Source: Amycolatopsis balhimycina FH 1894 (GTDB taxonomy: Bacteria; Actinomycetota; Actinomycetes; Mycobacteriales; Pseudonocardiaceae). From it: a stretch of 64,000 nt of DNA. The translations under genes were made by a program, and so were the position numbers. Of the stretch, positions 19,189-27,924 are shown piece by piece. The stretch's first letter is position 1, and the number at the start of each line of letters is the position of its first letter. Below the pieces are notes generated by a model, which was not told where the DNA came from, did not search any database, and saw only the letters and a list, made by a program, of their open reading frames with translations. The stretch spans positions 536,762 through 600,761 of the forward strand of contig NZ_KB913037.1 in the NCBI RefSeq assembly GCF_000384295.1. Direction: 5' to 3'.

Positions 19189-20444
19189 GCTTCGCTCCTC
19201 GATCGATACGCGCGCCCCAGCACGCTCTCGCTGATCTCGGTGATCGACTCCTCCGCCAGCCCGGTCGCGCCCAGCTCGGCGCACCCGACGTCGGCCAGCG
19301 CCGCCGCCGTGGCCGCCAGCTCCGGGTCGGCGAGACCGCGGCGCGCCGCGGTCTCCCACCGGTCCGCGACCGGTGCGCAGAGGTCGCGCACCTTGTCCAC
19401 AGTGGACGGCCGGGCGAGCAGGGCGGTCACCAGTGCCACCGGGGGCAGCCACTCGTCCGGCGGTTGCGCGTCGAGGTACCGGATCTCCAGGTACCCCTGC
19501 GGGCGGACCGGGGTGAACATCGTGGTGAGGTGGTAGTCGAGATCCGCCACCGTGGGCCTCGGCAGCAGGGCCGCGGCCCCCCGGCCGCCGATCCAGTCGG
19601 CGAAGGTCAGCCCCTCCGGCGCGTCCCACGGCCGGTCGCCGCGGCGCAGCACCATCAACGGGGTGTCCATCAGGCGCTCGGCCCACGCCGCCGCCGGATC
19701 GCCGTCGGCACGCGCCGTGCGCGTGCGGACCGCCTCCGTGTCGTGCACGGCCAGCCACCTCGCGGAGGCGTGGCCGGTGTCGCGCCCGGCGTGGACGCGG
19801 GAGTTGGCGAACAGGGCGAGCAGCGGCGGCCCCATCGCGTGGGCGGCCGCCCACCGCGCCGCGTAGTTCTCCGGCTCCCCGGCGTCGACGCAGACCTGCA
19901 GGCCGGCGGTGCTGCACATCATGGTGACGCCGCCGGGCCCGATCGGCGTGAACCGGCGTTCCATGGCCGCGTACCGCGGCGTGTGCAGGACCCGGCGTGG
20001 CGCACGATGGGCGTCGATGCCCGTTTCGCCCAGTTCGAGGCCGTGCCGGGCGAGGCGGTCACGCAGGTGGTGGAGGTCGGCCGTGACAGCTGCGGCGAGG
20101 TCGCGCAGGGAGGCCTGGGGAAGTGCCGAGATCTCGGCCTGGCCCCCGGGCTCGAGGCTCACGGGTGAGCCGGCCGGGAGGGGCGAGGCGGGGCTGTCGG
20201 GGCGGAGCGTCCGCGGGGTGTGCGGACCCAGCGCCGTGGCGAGGACGTCGGGATCGAGGGGTCTGGCCGGGTCGTCGGCGTGGTGCACGGTGAACTCCAG
20301 CTCCACGCCGGTCAGGCGGGGTGGTCCGTGCTTGAAACACACCGATGCGACGTACGCCTCGCCGGCCGCGCGGTCCGCCAGGACCCGCGCGGTGCGGTTC
20401 GACGCACTACCCGACTTCTCGGGGAAATCGTGCACCGTCTGCAT
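19185..20444 (-). CDS. egtA: Glutamate-cysteine ligase of ergothioneine synthesis
   Basis: A 419-residue ATP-dependent ligase of the GCS2-like actinobacterial type that makes gamma-glutamylcysteine for EgtB. Recognisable parts are GVELEFTVH (glutamate and metal site), LEPGGQAEIS, MCSTAGLQVCVDAG and a LEIRYLDAQP segment. The ATG at 20444 has AGGAA 6 bases upstream; longer starts run into the promoter. It is the first gene of the minus-strand egtABCD operon, whose promoter must lie in 20445-20565, shared with the 3' end of the LysR gene upstream. Confidence 0.93.
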   Translation of the reverse strand: MQTVHDFPEKSGSASNRTARVLADRAAGEAYVASVCFKHGPPRLTGVELEFTVHHADDPARPLDPDVLATALGPHTPRTLRPDSPASPLPAGSPVSLEPGGQAEISALPQASLRDLAAAVTADLHHLRDRLARHGLELGETGIDAHRAPRRVLHTPRYAAMERRFTPIGPGGVTMMCSTAGLQVCVDAGEPENYAARWAAAHAMGPPLLALFANSRVHAGRDTGHASARWLAVHDTEAVRTRTARADGDPAAAWAERLMDTPLMVLRRGDRPWDAPEGLTFADWIGGRGAAALLPRPTVADLDYHLTTMFTPVRPQGYLEIRYLDAQPPDEWLPPVALVTALLARPSTVDKVRDLCAPVADRWETAARRGLADPELAATAAALADVGCAELGATGLAEESITEISESVLGRAYRSRSEA

Positions 20445-20565
20445 GTCCGTTCCTGTTCCGTGTGATGGAACTTCTTGACTTCGGACGCTACACGCGGGGT
20501 ACGACAAATTCAGGGCCGATCCTGCGCTGCGGGAGCAGATCACCACTCCGTAAGACGTTCCCGGA

Positions 20566-21492
20566 TCAGGGCAATGCGGGCTCGGTGCCCAGGCCGAGCT
20601 GAGCCGCCGACGCCCGCACGGCGTCGATCACCAGGTGCAACGCGGGCCGGCGGGACGCGGTGCGCCGGTAGGCGATCGAAACCGTCCGGAGCAGCGGCGT
20701 GGTGAGCGTGACGACGTCGATCCCCGGCGGCCGCAGCAGCCGCAGCCCCAGATCCGACACGAGCGTGATCCCGAGCCCGGCCCCGACCATCGCCATCGCC
20801 GTCGACTGCTCCTCGACCTCGTGGTTGATCTTCGGGGCGAAGCCGTGCCGCTGGCAGGCCGTGCGCATCGCGCGGCCGAAGTGCGACTTGGGGCTGGCCA
20901 GGATCCAGGGGTGCTCGGCGAGCTCGTCCAGCGACGCCGACCCCGAGGGGACCGCGCCCCGCGGCACCGCGGCGTGCAGCCGTTCCACGGCCACGACGGC
21001 CCGTTCGAGCCCGGCGTCCCAGGTCGTCGGCGCGTCGGAGTACTCGATCACGAACGACAGGTCGAGACGGCCGTCCCGGACCGCCTCGGCGGTGTCCTCG
21101 GGGGCCAGTTCGCGGGTGCGCACCTCGATGCCGGGGTGCTCGCCTGCCAGCACGGTCAGCGCCGTCGGGAGCAGGCCGGAGGCCACCGACGCCCACACCC
21201 CGGCGGTCAGCCGGACCGTGCGGGACTCCTGGGCCTCCTCCAGGGCGAGCGTCGCGCGCTCCACCGAACCGAGGATCTCCTCGGCGTGCTCGGTCAGCAG
21301 GGTGCCCAGCTCGGTCAGCTGGACGCGCCGGCCGAGCCGCTCGAACAGCTTCGCGCCGACGTCCCGTTCCAGCTGCGCGAGCTGCTGCGAAACCGCCGAA
21401 GCGGTGTAGTGCAGCGCGGCGGCCGCCGCGGTGACGGTGCCCCGGCGGTGCAGCTCGCGCAGCATCCGCAAGCGGTGCAACGAAAGCTCCAT
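20566..21492 (-). CDS. LysR family transcriptional regulator
   Basis: A 308-residue LysR regulator. The winged helix lies at residues 4-62, with VTAAAAALHYTASAVSQQLA as the helix-turn-helix. The co-inducer domain follows from about residue 90. It is divergent from the amino-acid dehydrogenase gene at 21614 across 121 bases, a classic LysR arrangement, so control of that dehydrogenase is the simplest guess. The gene ends 121 bases before the egtA start, so it and the egt operon are probably separate units. Confidence 0.9.
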   Translation of the reverse strand: MELSLHRLRMLRELHRRGTVTAAAAALHYTASAVSQQLAQLERDVGAKLFERLGRRVQLTELGTLLTEHAEEILGSVERATLALEEAQESRTVRLTAGVWASVASGLLPTALTVLAGEHPGIEVRTRELAPEDTAEAVRDGRLDLSFVIEYSDAPTTWDAGLERAVVAVERLHAAVPRGAVPSGSASLDELAEHPWILASPKSHFGRAMRTACQRHGFAPKINHEVEEQSTAMAMVGAGLGITLVSDLGLRLLRPPGIDVVTLTTPLLRTVSIAYRRTASRRPALHLVIDAVRASAAQLGLGTEPALP

Positions 21493-21613
21493 ACACCAAA
21501 CCTAAACGAGATCGTGCACGTTCGTTAAATGGACGGGCGGGCGCCCGGGGGCGCACGCTCAGGGTGGCGGTCACCCCCGGCCGCCCCGGACCCCCCTGGA
21601 GGTGAGTGGCCTG

Positions 21614-22813
21614 ATGACCCCGAGCAACGCCGAACCGCTGATGCGGCTCACGTGGACCGACCCCATCACCGGCGCGCACGGCTACCTGGTCGTGCACAGC
21701 CTGGTCTCGGGCGTCGCCACCGGCGGCACCCGGATGCGGGCCGGCTGCACGATGAGCGAGGTCGAAGACCTCGCCCGGGGCATGGCCGGCAAGACGGCGA
21801 CGTTCAACCTGCCGGTCGGCGGCGCCAAGGGCGGCATCGACTTCGACCCGAAGGACCCGCGCGCGTTCGACGTCCTGAAGCGGTTCTGCGCGTTCCTGCG
21901 GCCGTGGCTGGACGCCCACTGGGTGACCGCGGAGGACCTCGGCGTGCCGCAGCACCTGATCGACTCGGTGTTCGCCGAGCTGGGGCTGGAGCAGTCGTAC
22001 CACGCCGCGATCCGCCGTTCGGCCGATCCGGCCCGGACCCTCCGCCGGGTGCAGGCGGGCCTCAACGCGCCGGTCCCCGGCGGGTTCCTGCTCGGCGACG
22101 TCGTCGGCGGCTACGGCGTGGCGCAGGCGTGCCTCGGCGTCGCCGCCGCGTGGGACTGGGACGCCGGGGAGACGACCGTGGCGATCCAGGGCATCGGCAC
22201 GATGGGCGGCGGGGCGGCCTGGTACCTGCACGAGGCGGGCATGAAGGTCGTCGCCGTGGCGGACGCCGCGGGCACCCTGTTCGCGCCGCAGGGTCTCGAC
22301 GTCCCGGCACTGCTCGAGCTGCGCGACCGCTTCGGCGAAGTGGACCGTTCCCGGCTGCCTGCCGGGGTCCGGACGCTGGCGCGGGAAGCGGTCGTCGGCA
22401 TCGACGCGGACATCTTCGTGCCGGCCGCGATCTCCTACGCCCTGCGCCCGGACAACGAAAACCTGGTCAAGGCCAAGGTCGTCGTCGAAGCGGCCAACGC
22501 GGCGACGACGCCGGAAGCGGAGGCCGCGCTGTCGGCGCGGGGCGTGGCGGTCGTGCCGGACTTCGTCGCCAACGCGGGCGCGGCGGCCTGGGCGTGGTGG
22601 CTGCTGCTGGGCGAGGTCGGCGCCGACCCGGCCGACTCGTTCCTGCGGCTGCGCACCGAGATGCAGGCGAAGGTCGCGCTCCTGCTGGCGGAGTGGAACA
22701 TGGACCGCCTGCCGCTGCGCCTCACCGGGCTCAAGCTGGCCGAGGCCAACCGCGCCCGGCGGGCCGAAGCCGCACTCGCCCCCGAAGGTGAGCCGGGACT
22801 GCTCATCCCGTAA
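21614..22813 (+). CDS. Glu/Leu/Phe/Val dehydrogenase family protein
   Basis: About 399 residues. The catalytic region LPVGGAKGGIDFDP contains the active-site Lys. The NAD(P)-binding Rossmann motif is AIQGIGTMGGGAAW near residue 180, and VPAAISYALR and VEAANAATTPEA follow as in glutamate dehydrogenases. It oxidatively deaminates an amino acid; specificity cannot be read by eye. The ATG at 21614 is preferred because GGAGG is 11 bases upstream; the GTG at 21602 overlaps that site. The C-terminus is convergent with the iminopeptidase gene, 3 bases away. Confidence 0.87.
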   Translation: MTPSNAEPLMRLTWTDPITGAHGYLVVHSLVSGVATGGTRMRAGCTMSEVEDLARGMAGKTATFNLPVGGAKGGIDFDPKDPRAFDVLKRFCAFLRPWLDAHWVTAEDLGVPQHLIDSVFAELGLEQSYHAAIRRSADPARTLRRVQAGLNAPVPGGFLLGDVVGGYGVAQACLGVAAAWDWDAGETTVAIQGIGTMGGGAAWYLHEAGMKVVAVADAAGTLFAPQGLDVPALLELRDRFGEVDRSRLPAGVRTLAREAVVGIDADIFVPAAISYALRPDNENLVKAKVVVEAANAATTPEAEAALSARGVAVVPDFVANAGAAAWAWWLLLGEVGADPADSFLRLRTEMQAKVALLLAEWNMDRLPLRLTGLKLAEANRARRAEAALAPEGEPGLLIP

Positions 22814-22816
22814 CGG

Positions 22817-23764
22817 TCAGCCGCGGTCCGCGAAGCGGTCGGTCGCGTTGATCAGGGCCTCCTGCATCGGCGCGACCGACGTCGTGTGCCCGACGTCCTG
22901 GAGCATCACCAGCTCGCTGCCCGGCCAGGCGTGGTGCAACAGCCACGGCGTGCCGACGAGGTTGCTCGTGTCCAGCACGCCTTGCACCAGCACCGCGGGG
23001 ATGTCCGCGAGCTTGCCCGCCTCGCGCAGGATCACACCGTCCTCGAGGAACGCGCGGTTGCTGAAGTAGTGGGTGACCAGCCGGGCGAAGCAGAGCCGGT
23101 AGGACGGGTCCTCGAACACGTCGTGCGGCGGCACTCCGGGGAGCATCGCGTCTTCCCAGGCGCACCAGTCGCCGGCCGCCTTGTGGTGAACGGCCGGGTC
23201 CGGGTCCAGCAGCAGCCGGTGGTACGCGGCGGACAGGTCGCCGTCGCGCTCGCTCTCCGGCACTCCCCGGCGGAACTTCTCGAAGGCTTCCGGGAAGTAC
23301 GCGCCGAGACCGCGGATGAGCATCTCGATCTCGATGAAACGGTCGGTGGCCAGGCCCATCAGGACGATCTCGCTGACCCGGCCGGTGTGCCGCAGCGCGT
23401 AGGTCAGGCTGAGCACCGATCCCCAGGAACCGCCGAACAGCAGCCACTTCTCGATGCCGAGGTGGGTGCGGAGCCGCTCGAAGTCGGCGACCAGGTGGTC
23501 GGTGGTGTTGGCCGACAGATCGGCGACCGCGGCGCCGGCGTGGGGCGTGCTGCGGCCGCAGCCGCGCTGGTCGACGAGCACGGCGCGGTACCGCGCCGGG
23601 TCGAAGTAGCGGCGGAGGTTCGCCGAGCACCCGGTGCCGGGCCCGCCGTGCACGACCAGTGCGGGCTTACCTGCCGGGTTCCCGCAGGTCTCCCAGTACA
23701 TCCGGTGTCCGTCGCCGACGTCGAGCATGCCGTGGTCGTACGGTTCGATCTCGGGATACACCAT
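22817..23764 (-). CDS. pip: Proline iminopeptidase
   Basis: A 315-residue S33 peptidase that releases N-terminal proline from peptides. It shows the family HGGPGTGCS oxyanion motif, DQRGCGRSTPH, the nucleophile elbow GGSWGS (Ser), a cap domain, VQGVLDT for the acid and DVGHTTS for the His. The ATG at 23764 is chosen because GGAAGG lies 7 bases upstream and MVYPEIEPY is the usual N-terminus; a start 12 codons earlier is open. Cytoplasmic; no signal peptide. Confidence 0.92.
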   Translation of the reverse strand: MVYPEIEPYDHGMLDVGDGHRMYWETCGNPAGKPALVVHGGPGTGCSANLRRYFDPARYRAVLVDQRGCGRSTPHAGAAVADLSANTTDHLVADFERLRTHLGIEKWLLFGGSWGSVLSLTYALRHTGRVSEIVLMGLATDRFIEIEMLIRGLGAYFPEAFEKFRRGVPESERDGDLSAAYHRLLLDPDPAVHHKAAGDWCAWEDAMLPGVPPHDVFEDPSYRLCFARLVTHYFSNRAFLEDGVILREAGKLADIPAVLVQGVLDTSNLVGTPWLLHHAWPGSELVMLQDVGHTTSVAPMQEALINATDRFADRG

Positions 23765-23819
23765 CGGCGCCCTTCCCCCGGAATACGACAGCGCTGTCAC
23801 ATTAGCGCCTTTTCCGGGC

Positions 23820-24569
23820 TCAGCCGAGGGTTTCGGCCAGCTCGGTGAGCGTTTCGGCCAGCTCCCGCGGGCCGGCCGGGCCGATGTGGATGACCGCGTC
23901 GTCGTCCGAGCCGGTCGTGTAGCTGAGGTAACGGCCCCAGTCGGTGTCCGCGTAGTGGAGTGGCTGCCCCAGGCAGGAGTGACGCCCGACGTCGTCGCGG
24001 CGGCCGGCGTAGAGCTCGCCGCTGCCGGTCACCGGCCGCCGCACCAGGCTGACGACGTCGGCGATCGCCGGGTCCAGCGGGTAGGCGTCCGGCCCGCGGC
24101 GGGCCGCCTCGCTCAGGTCCGCCACCCGGACGGCGCGCGGGTGGCCGCCGCCGGGGCCGACCGGCGGCAGCTGCTCCACGAGCGCTTCGGCGAGCCGGTT
24201 CCGGTCGATCTCCTGCACGCCGACGTGGGTCCCGTCGGAGACCGCCAACACCGCCTGGAGCCCCTTCGCCGCGGCGAGCACCCCGTAGGTCCGCCCGTCG
24301 GCGCCGACCCAGCCGTAGCACTCCCGCGCCGGGCTGACCAGCAACGGGAGCCAGTCGAGGAAGTCGACGGTGGTGCGGCCCTTGGCGTCGACCAGGCCGG
24401 CCTCCGCCAGCGCGGCGTCGATCCGCTTGCCGGCCTCCGCACGCTCGGCGTCCGAAAGCCACAGCGGCTCCGGGCGCAGGGTGATGTGCAACTGGCCGGC
24501 CTGTTCGCGCTCGGCCAGTGCGGCCAGCGCCTCGACCGGAACGTCCACCCGGCCTGCTGCCACGTCCAC
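23820..24569 (-). CDS. EspG-like ESX (type VII) secretion chaperone
   Basis: A 249-residue EspG family protein. Features are the VDVPVEALAAL N-terminus, mixed alpha/beta organisation and the C-terminal segment ADTDWGRYLSYTTG. In mycobacteria EspG proteins bind PE-PPE heterodimers in the cytoplasm and deliver them to the ESX machine. It is the last gene of a four-gene minus-strand operon, 4 bases after the WXG/PPE-like gene, whose product is the likely client. No ESX core component (EccC, EccD and so on) is in the window. Confidence 0.82.
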   Translation of the reverse strand: MDVAAGRVDVPVEALAALAEREQAGQLHITLRPEPLWLSDAERAEAGKRIDAALAEAGLVDAKGRTTVDFLDWLPLLVSPARECYGWVGADGRTYGVLAAAKGLQAVLAVSDGTHVGVQEIDRNRLAEALVEQLPPVGPGGGHPRAVRVADLSEAARRGPDAYPLDPAIADVVSLVRRPVTGSGELYAGRRDDVGRHSCLGQPLHYADTDWGRYLSYTTGSDDDAVIHIGPAGPRELAETLTELAETLG

Positions 24570-24573
24570 CCGC

Positions 24574-25899
24574 CTACTCGCCGATGACCGGCGGGCTGGT
24601 CCGCTGGTCGGTGCCGAAGATCGCGTCCGGGTCCGCTTCGATCAGGAAGTCCGGACGCTGGTGCTCGTCGTCTTCCTCGCCTTCGCCCCGGCGGCCGCCC
24701 GGGCCCATCGGCCCGAGCTGCCCGGACCGCGAGGCGGCCGACCGCGCCGCGGCGGCTTCGGCCGCGGCCGCGTTGCCGAGGCTGCCCATCCCGGAGCGGC
24801 CCCCGCTGCCGAGCCCGCGCTCCCCCGCCGAGCCGGCCCCGGAGCCGCTCCCGCCGCCGGTGCCGGTTCCGCCGCGACCGGTCGGGTCGAGCAGCCGCCC
24901 GCCGGCGTTGCCGCTGTTCGGCCCGCGCCCACCGGGACCGGTGCCCGGTTCCTCCCCGAAGGTGGCCGAGTAGTTCTGACCGCCGCCCCCGCCGGTGGAG
25001 GTCGGGTAGAAGTCGATCCCGCCGGACGGCGGCGGGGTCTTGCCGGGCCGGTCGCCCGGCCGCTCCCCCGGCTTGACCGGCGTCGGCACCGGCGTGCGCG
25101 TCGTGTGGGTGGTGTCGTCGCCCCCGCCGGGCCGGTCCGTCCCACCCGGCCGATCCGTGCCGCCGGGCCGGTCGGTGCCACCCGGGCGGTCGGTCCCTCC
25201 CGGGCCGTCGGTGCCGCCCGGCCGGTCGGGCCCGCCGGTGTGCGTGGTGTCGACGCTGGTCGTCGACGTGTGGTCGTCCGCGCCGGAATCGCCGCCCCCG
25301 CTGTTCCTGGGCGGCGTCCCGGGCAGGACCACCTTTCCCGGCGTCGTCGGCCGGGTGACCGAGATGGCGGCACCGTCGGCCTCGAGCACGCCGTAGTCCG
25401 TCGGGAGCGCCGCCCTCGTACCGCTGGTGACACTGCTGTACTGGTCCATGACGCGGACGTTGGTTTCGTTGGCCGCGTTGTACTTGGCGACGCCTTCTTG
25501 GTAGTTGTCGATGTCGTCCTTGGCCATGAACGGCCCGGCGATCGGGATGGCGGCCTTGAGCCCGGTGGTCCACGGGTTGGGTTTCTCGGGCTTCGGCGGC
25601 ACTTCGACGACGGCGTTGCCGGAGTGGTCGAAGATGTCGGCCTGGGTGTCGACGGAGACCTGGGTGACGTCCAGCGGCGCGGCGGTCTCGGCGAAAGCCT
25701 GTTCCAGGGGCCCGGCCCCGGCGTTCGCGGCGTCGGCCGCGTTCCCTGTCCAGGCCTGCTTCATCCGGTCCTGCAGCGCCTTGATGCCCTGCGCGCGCGT
25801 CATGTAGGCCGAGGACAGCTCGGACACCTTCCCCGCGGCCTCGCGGAGGCCGGAGGTGTCGCCCTGCCTGAAGTTGTCGTAGATCTGCTTGCCGTCCAC
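24574..25899 (-). CDS. WXG/PPE-like protein with Gly/Pro-rich repeats, probable ESX substrate
   Basis: A 441-residue protein. Residues 1-100 are helical with a WTG motif at residues 50-52 (KQAWTGNAAD), as in WXG100/PPE helical hairpins. The middle and end are disordered and rich in Gly, Pro, Thr, Asp and Arg, with six GGTDRP-type repeats near residues 225-260 and an acidic end. No clear YxxxD/E signal was found. Encoded next to EspG and preceded by a lipoprotein and a small helical protein, it is probably exported through an ESX system and works at the envelope. Function unknown. Confidence 0.7.
   Translation of the reverse strand: MDGKQIYDNFRQGDTSGLREAAGKVSELSSAYMTRAQGIKALQDRMKQAWTGNAADAANAGAGPLEQAFAETAAPLDVTQVSVDTQADIFDHSGNAVVEVPPKPEKPNPWTTGLKAAIPIAGPFMAKDDIDNYQEGVAKYNAANETNVRVMDQYSSVTSGTRAALPTDYGVLEADGAAISVTRPTTPGKVVLPGTPPRNSGGGDSGADDHTSTTSVDTTHTGGPDRPGGTDGPGGTDRPGGTDRPGGTDRPGGTDRPGGGDDTTHTTRTPVPTPVKPGERPGDRPGKTPPPSGGIDFYPTSTGGGGGQNYSATFGEEPGTGPGGRGPNSGNAGGRLLDPTGRGGTGTGGGSGSGAGSAGERGLGSGGRSGMGSLGNAAAAEAAAARSAASRSGQLGPMGPGGRRGEGEEDDEHQRPDFLIEADPDAIFGTDQRTSPPVIGE
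25123..25230. repeat. Six tandem 18-bp repeats inside the WXG/PPE-like gene
   Basis: Six in-frame 18-bp units, each coding for a GGTDRP hexapeptide with small variation. Consensus on the plus strand is close to GCCGCCGGGCCGGTCGGT. Copy number is likely to vary between strains by slippage. Confidence 0.85.
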
Positions 25900-25902
25900 T
25901 CG

Positions 25903-26526
25903 TCAGGCCCCCTTGAGCGTGGTGACGACGGCGGCCGCCACCTTCTGCGCCGCGGCGCAGGAATCCTGCTGACCTTCGTAGCCGCCGGCGTACACCCCGA
26001 TGGCGAGGTCATCGGCGACACCGACGTCGAGGCTGCAGTTGCCGTTCGGGCGCCGGTCTTTCTTGTCGATGTAGATCGCGGGATAGCCTTCGACGTCCGG
26101 CGCCTTCTCGAGGAACGGGAACTGGCCGTTCTCGTGCGCGCCGTACAGCCCGGTCAGGCCGCCCAAGCCCCGGTCCCGGTTGCCGGTCGCGATGATGACC
26201 TGCATGCTGACCCCCTCGCCAGAAATCTTCCAGGCGCATCCCGGTCCACCCGCCCCGAACCCGTTGTCCCGCAGCTGGGTGTCGCCCGCATCCGTGAACC
26301 GCAATGAGGACAGCACCGAAGCCGGCACGATGTCGCACGGCTTCGAGGTGTACTTCGAAACGTCGAGCGGCGCGGAAACCTTCGGCACGTCGGGGTTGAC
26401 CGACGCGCCCGGCGACGCAGAGGCGTTCGGCGCGGGCGACGCGCTACCGGTCTTCTCGGAGGAGCACCCCGCGAGCAGCAGCAGAACGGCTGCGACAGCG
26501 ACGCAAGCAGGCAGACGCACGGTCAC
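25903..26526 (-). CDS. DUF3558-like lipoprotein
   Basis: A 207-residue lipoprotein. The signal peptide ends in the lipobox LLAGC near residue 21, followed by a Ser/Ala/Pro linker. The globular part starts with KPCDIVPASVL and has GFGAGGPGCAWK and a late Cys pair, as in DUF3558 proteins of actinobacteria. The GTG at 26526 overlaps the stop of the preceding gene as GTGA. It lies 3 bases before the WXG/PPE-like gene. Position suggests a surface-anchored partner of the ESX-associated products. Confidence 0.8.
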   Translation of the reverse strand: MTVRLPACVAVAAVLLLLAGCSSEKTGSASPAPNASASPGASVNPDVPKVSAPLDVSKYTSKPCDIVPASVLSSLRFTDAGDTQLRDNGFGAGGPGCAWKISGEGVSMQVIIATGNRDRGLGGLTGLYGAHENGQFPFLEKAPDVEGYPAIYIDKKDRRPNGNCSLDVGVADDLAIGVYAGGYEGQQDSCAAAQKVAAAVVTTLKGA

Positions 26527-26924
26527 ACCGTCCGGAAGGGGTCGGCCATGCCGTGGTCGGTGGCGACCGTCTTGGTCTGGGCTTCCTTGAGCTTCTTGAG
26601 GTAGTTCTGCACGTACTTCAGCATCGAGTCGTTCTGGTCCTGGAGCGCTATGAGGGAGTCCATCGTCGTCGACACGTACCCGTCGCTGACCGCGTCCTTG
26701 CCCGGCGACGTGAGCACCCCGATGATGTAGGTGATCTTGTCCTTGTCGTCGACGATCTTGTCCAGCTCGGCTTCCCACTGGCCGATCACCGACGCGAGTT
26801 CCTCGGGGTCCATCCGGAACTGGCCGCCCCCGCCGCCACCGCCGCCGTAGACGCGGCCGCGCTCGCCGAGGATGTCGCCACCCCAGACCGCCTGGACCGC
26901 CTGCCCGGCTTCGCCGATGATCAC
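26523..26924 (-). CDS. Small helical ESX-associated protein, PE-like
   Basis: A 133-residue protein. A Gly-rich stretch near residue 30 is followed by helices with FRMDPEELASVIGQWEAELD, a segment similar to the first helices of PE or EsxA-like proteins. No WXG motif or clear secretion signal is seen. GGGAAGG precedes the GTG at 26924; a start at 26948 is also open. It is the first gene of the lipoprotein, WXG/PPE-like and EspG operon and may pair with the WXG/PPE-like protein. Inferred from context. Confidence 0.6.
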   Translation of the reverse strand: MIIGEAGQAVQAVWGGDILGERGRVYGGGGGGGGQFRMDPEELASVIGQWEAELDKIVDDKDKITYIIGVLTSPGKDAVSDGYVSTTMDSLIALQDQNDSMLKYVQNYLKKLKEAQTKTVATDHGMADPFRTV

Positions 26925-27055
26925 GCCCGCACCTTCCCCTCGGCTCACCCACCGTGATGGGACGAAGATTAGCCAACCGTCTCACTTCGTGTCAGCGAAT
27001 CGCCGCAACGTTCAGACGATGGGGGCGGGCGAGTGGTTCCGGGCACTCCGGGTCA

Positions 27056-27071
27056 CAGTACGTACGTACGG
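27056..27071. promoter_or_regulatory. AcnR-type operator upstream of the AcnR-like gene
   Basis: CAGTACGTACGTACGG matches the remembered AcnR consensus CAGNACnnncGTACTG with one mismatch (G for T near the end). It lies 37 bases before the TetR start at 27109, as expected for autoregulation. Compare the exact match at 8264-8279 in front of acnA. Confidence 0.6.
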
Positions 27072-27108
27072 ATTGCGAGATGCCGGTCCGCGGTGCCAGG
27101 ATTTCAGG

Positions 27109-27714
27109 ATGCCACGCGTAAGCCAGGATCACCTCGACGCACGCCGGCGCCAGATCCTCGACGGCTCGCGCGTCTGCTTCGCGCGCTACGGCTACGAAGG
27201 TGCCACAGTCCGGCGCCTGGAGGAAGCCACCGGGCTGTCGCGCGGGGCCATCTTCCACCACTTCCGCGACAAGGAGTCGCTCTTCCTCGCCCTCGCCGAG
27301 GACGACGCGCTCCGGATGGCCGACGTCGTCGCCGAACAGGGCCTCGTCCAGGTGATGCGGGACCTGCTGGCCGGCGGGGACCACCCGGCCGACTGGCTCG
27401 GCACCCGGCTGGAGGTGTCCCGGCGGCTGCGCACCGACCCGGAGTTCCGCGCTCGCTGGGCCGAGCGGTCGCAGCAGCTGACCACCGCCACCCGGCTGCG
27501 TCTGCTGCGCCAGCGGGAGGCCGGGAACCTGCGCGACGACGTCGACGTCGACGTCCTCACCGCGTTCCTCGAGCTCGTCCTCGAAGGACTGGTCTCGCAC
27601 CTGGCCATGGGCCTGCCCGCGGCCGGCCTCGGCCCGGTGCTCGATCTCGTCGAGGAAACCGTGCGGCGCCACCGGCCGGGCACCGGTGCCGGAGCGGACC
27701 GGCGGGCGGAGTGA
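27109..27714 (+). CDS. acnR: AcnR-like TetR regulator of aconitase
   Basis: A 201-residue TetR protein. The HTH region CFARYGYEGATVRRLEEATG and SRGAIFHHFRDKESLFLALA, together with MADVVAEQGLVQVMRDLL, closely resemble AcnR of corynebacteria and its mycobacterial homologue (Rv1474c), as I recall them. AcnR represses the aconitase gene. Here it is not next to acnA but about 16 kb away; matching operator sequences before both genes support the assignment. The ATG at 27109 begins the conserved region; earlier starts run into the promoter. Confidence 0.72.
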   Translation: MPRVSQDHLDARRRQILDGSRVCFARYGYEGATVRRLEEATGLSRGAIFHHFRDKESLFLALAEDDALRMADVVAEQGLVQVMRDLLAGGDHPADWLGTRLEVSRRLRTDPEFRARWAERSQQLTTATRLRLLRQREAGNLRDDVDVDVLTAFLELVLEGLVSHLAMGLPAAGLGPVLDLVEETVRRHRPGTGAGADRRAE

Positions 27715-27770
27715 GCGCGCCGACACACCGGCAACGCCAGCGGCGGGTGCGGGAGACACGTTAAGCTGGT

Positions 27771-27793
27771 CCGCATATCCACCGCATATCCGC
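27771..27793. repeat. Direct repeat CCGCATATCC x2
   Basis: CCGCATATCC occurs twice with a 12-base period in the 210-base region before the CNNM gene at 27925. The same region holds GTCACCCGG...GGGTGAC (27844-27873) and a hairpin TCCGCC/GGCGGA (27902-27917) close to the start codon. These may be operators or a leader structure; none is assigned. Confidence 0.45.
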
Positions 27794-27924
27794 AGTACAC
27801 GCCGATTTCTTGCTAGGAGTGACCGTTTCGTGCGCGCAGCGCAGTCACCCGGTGACAGTACCGGGCCGGGTGACCGACCCGGCTGTCCGATAGGTTCATC
27901 CTCCGCCGCCGAGGCGGACGCGGA

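Noticed and set aside
25123..25230. Possible CRISPR-like array
   Set aside because: The 18-bp units are contiguous without spacers and code for a hexapeptide repeat in frame.
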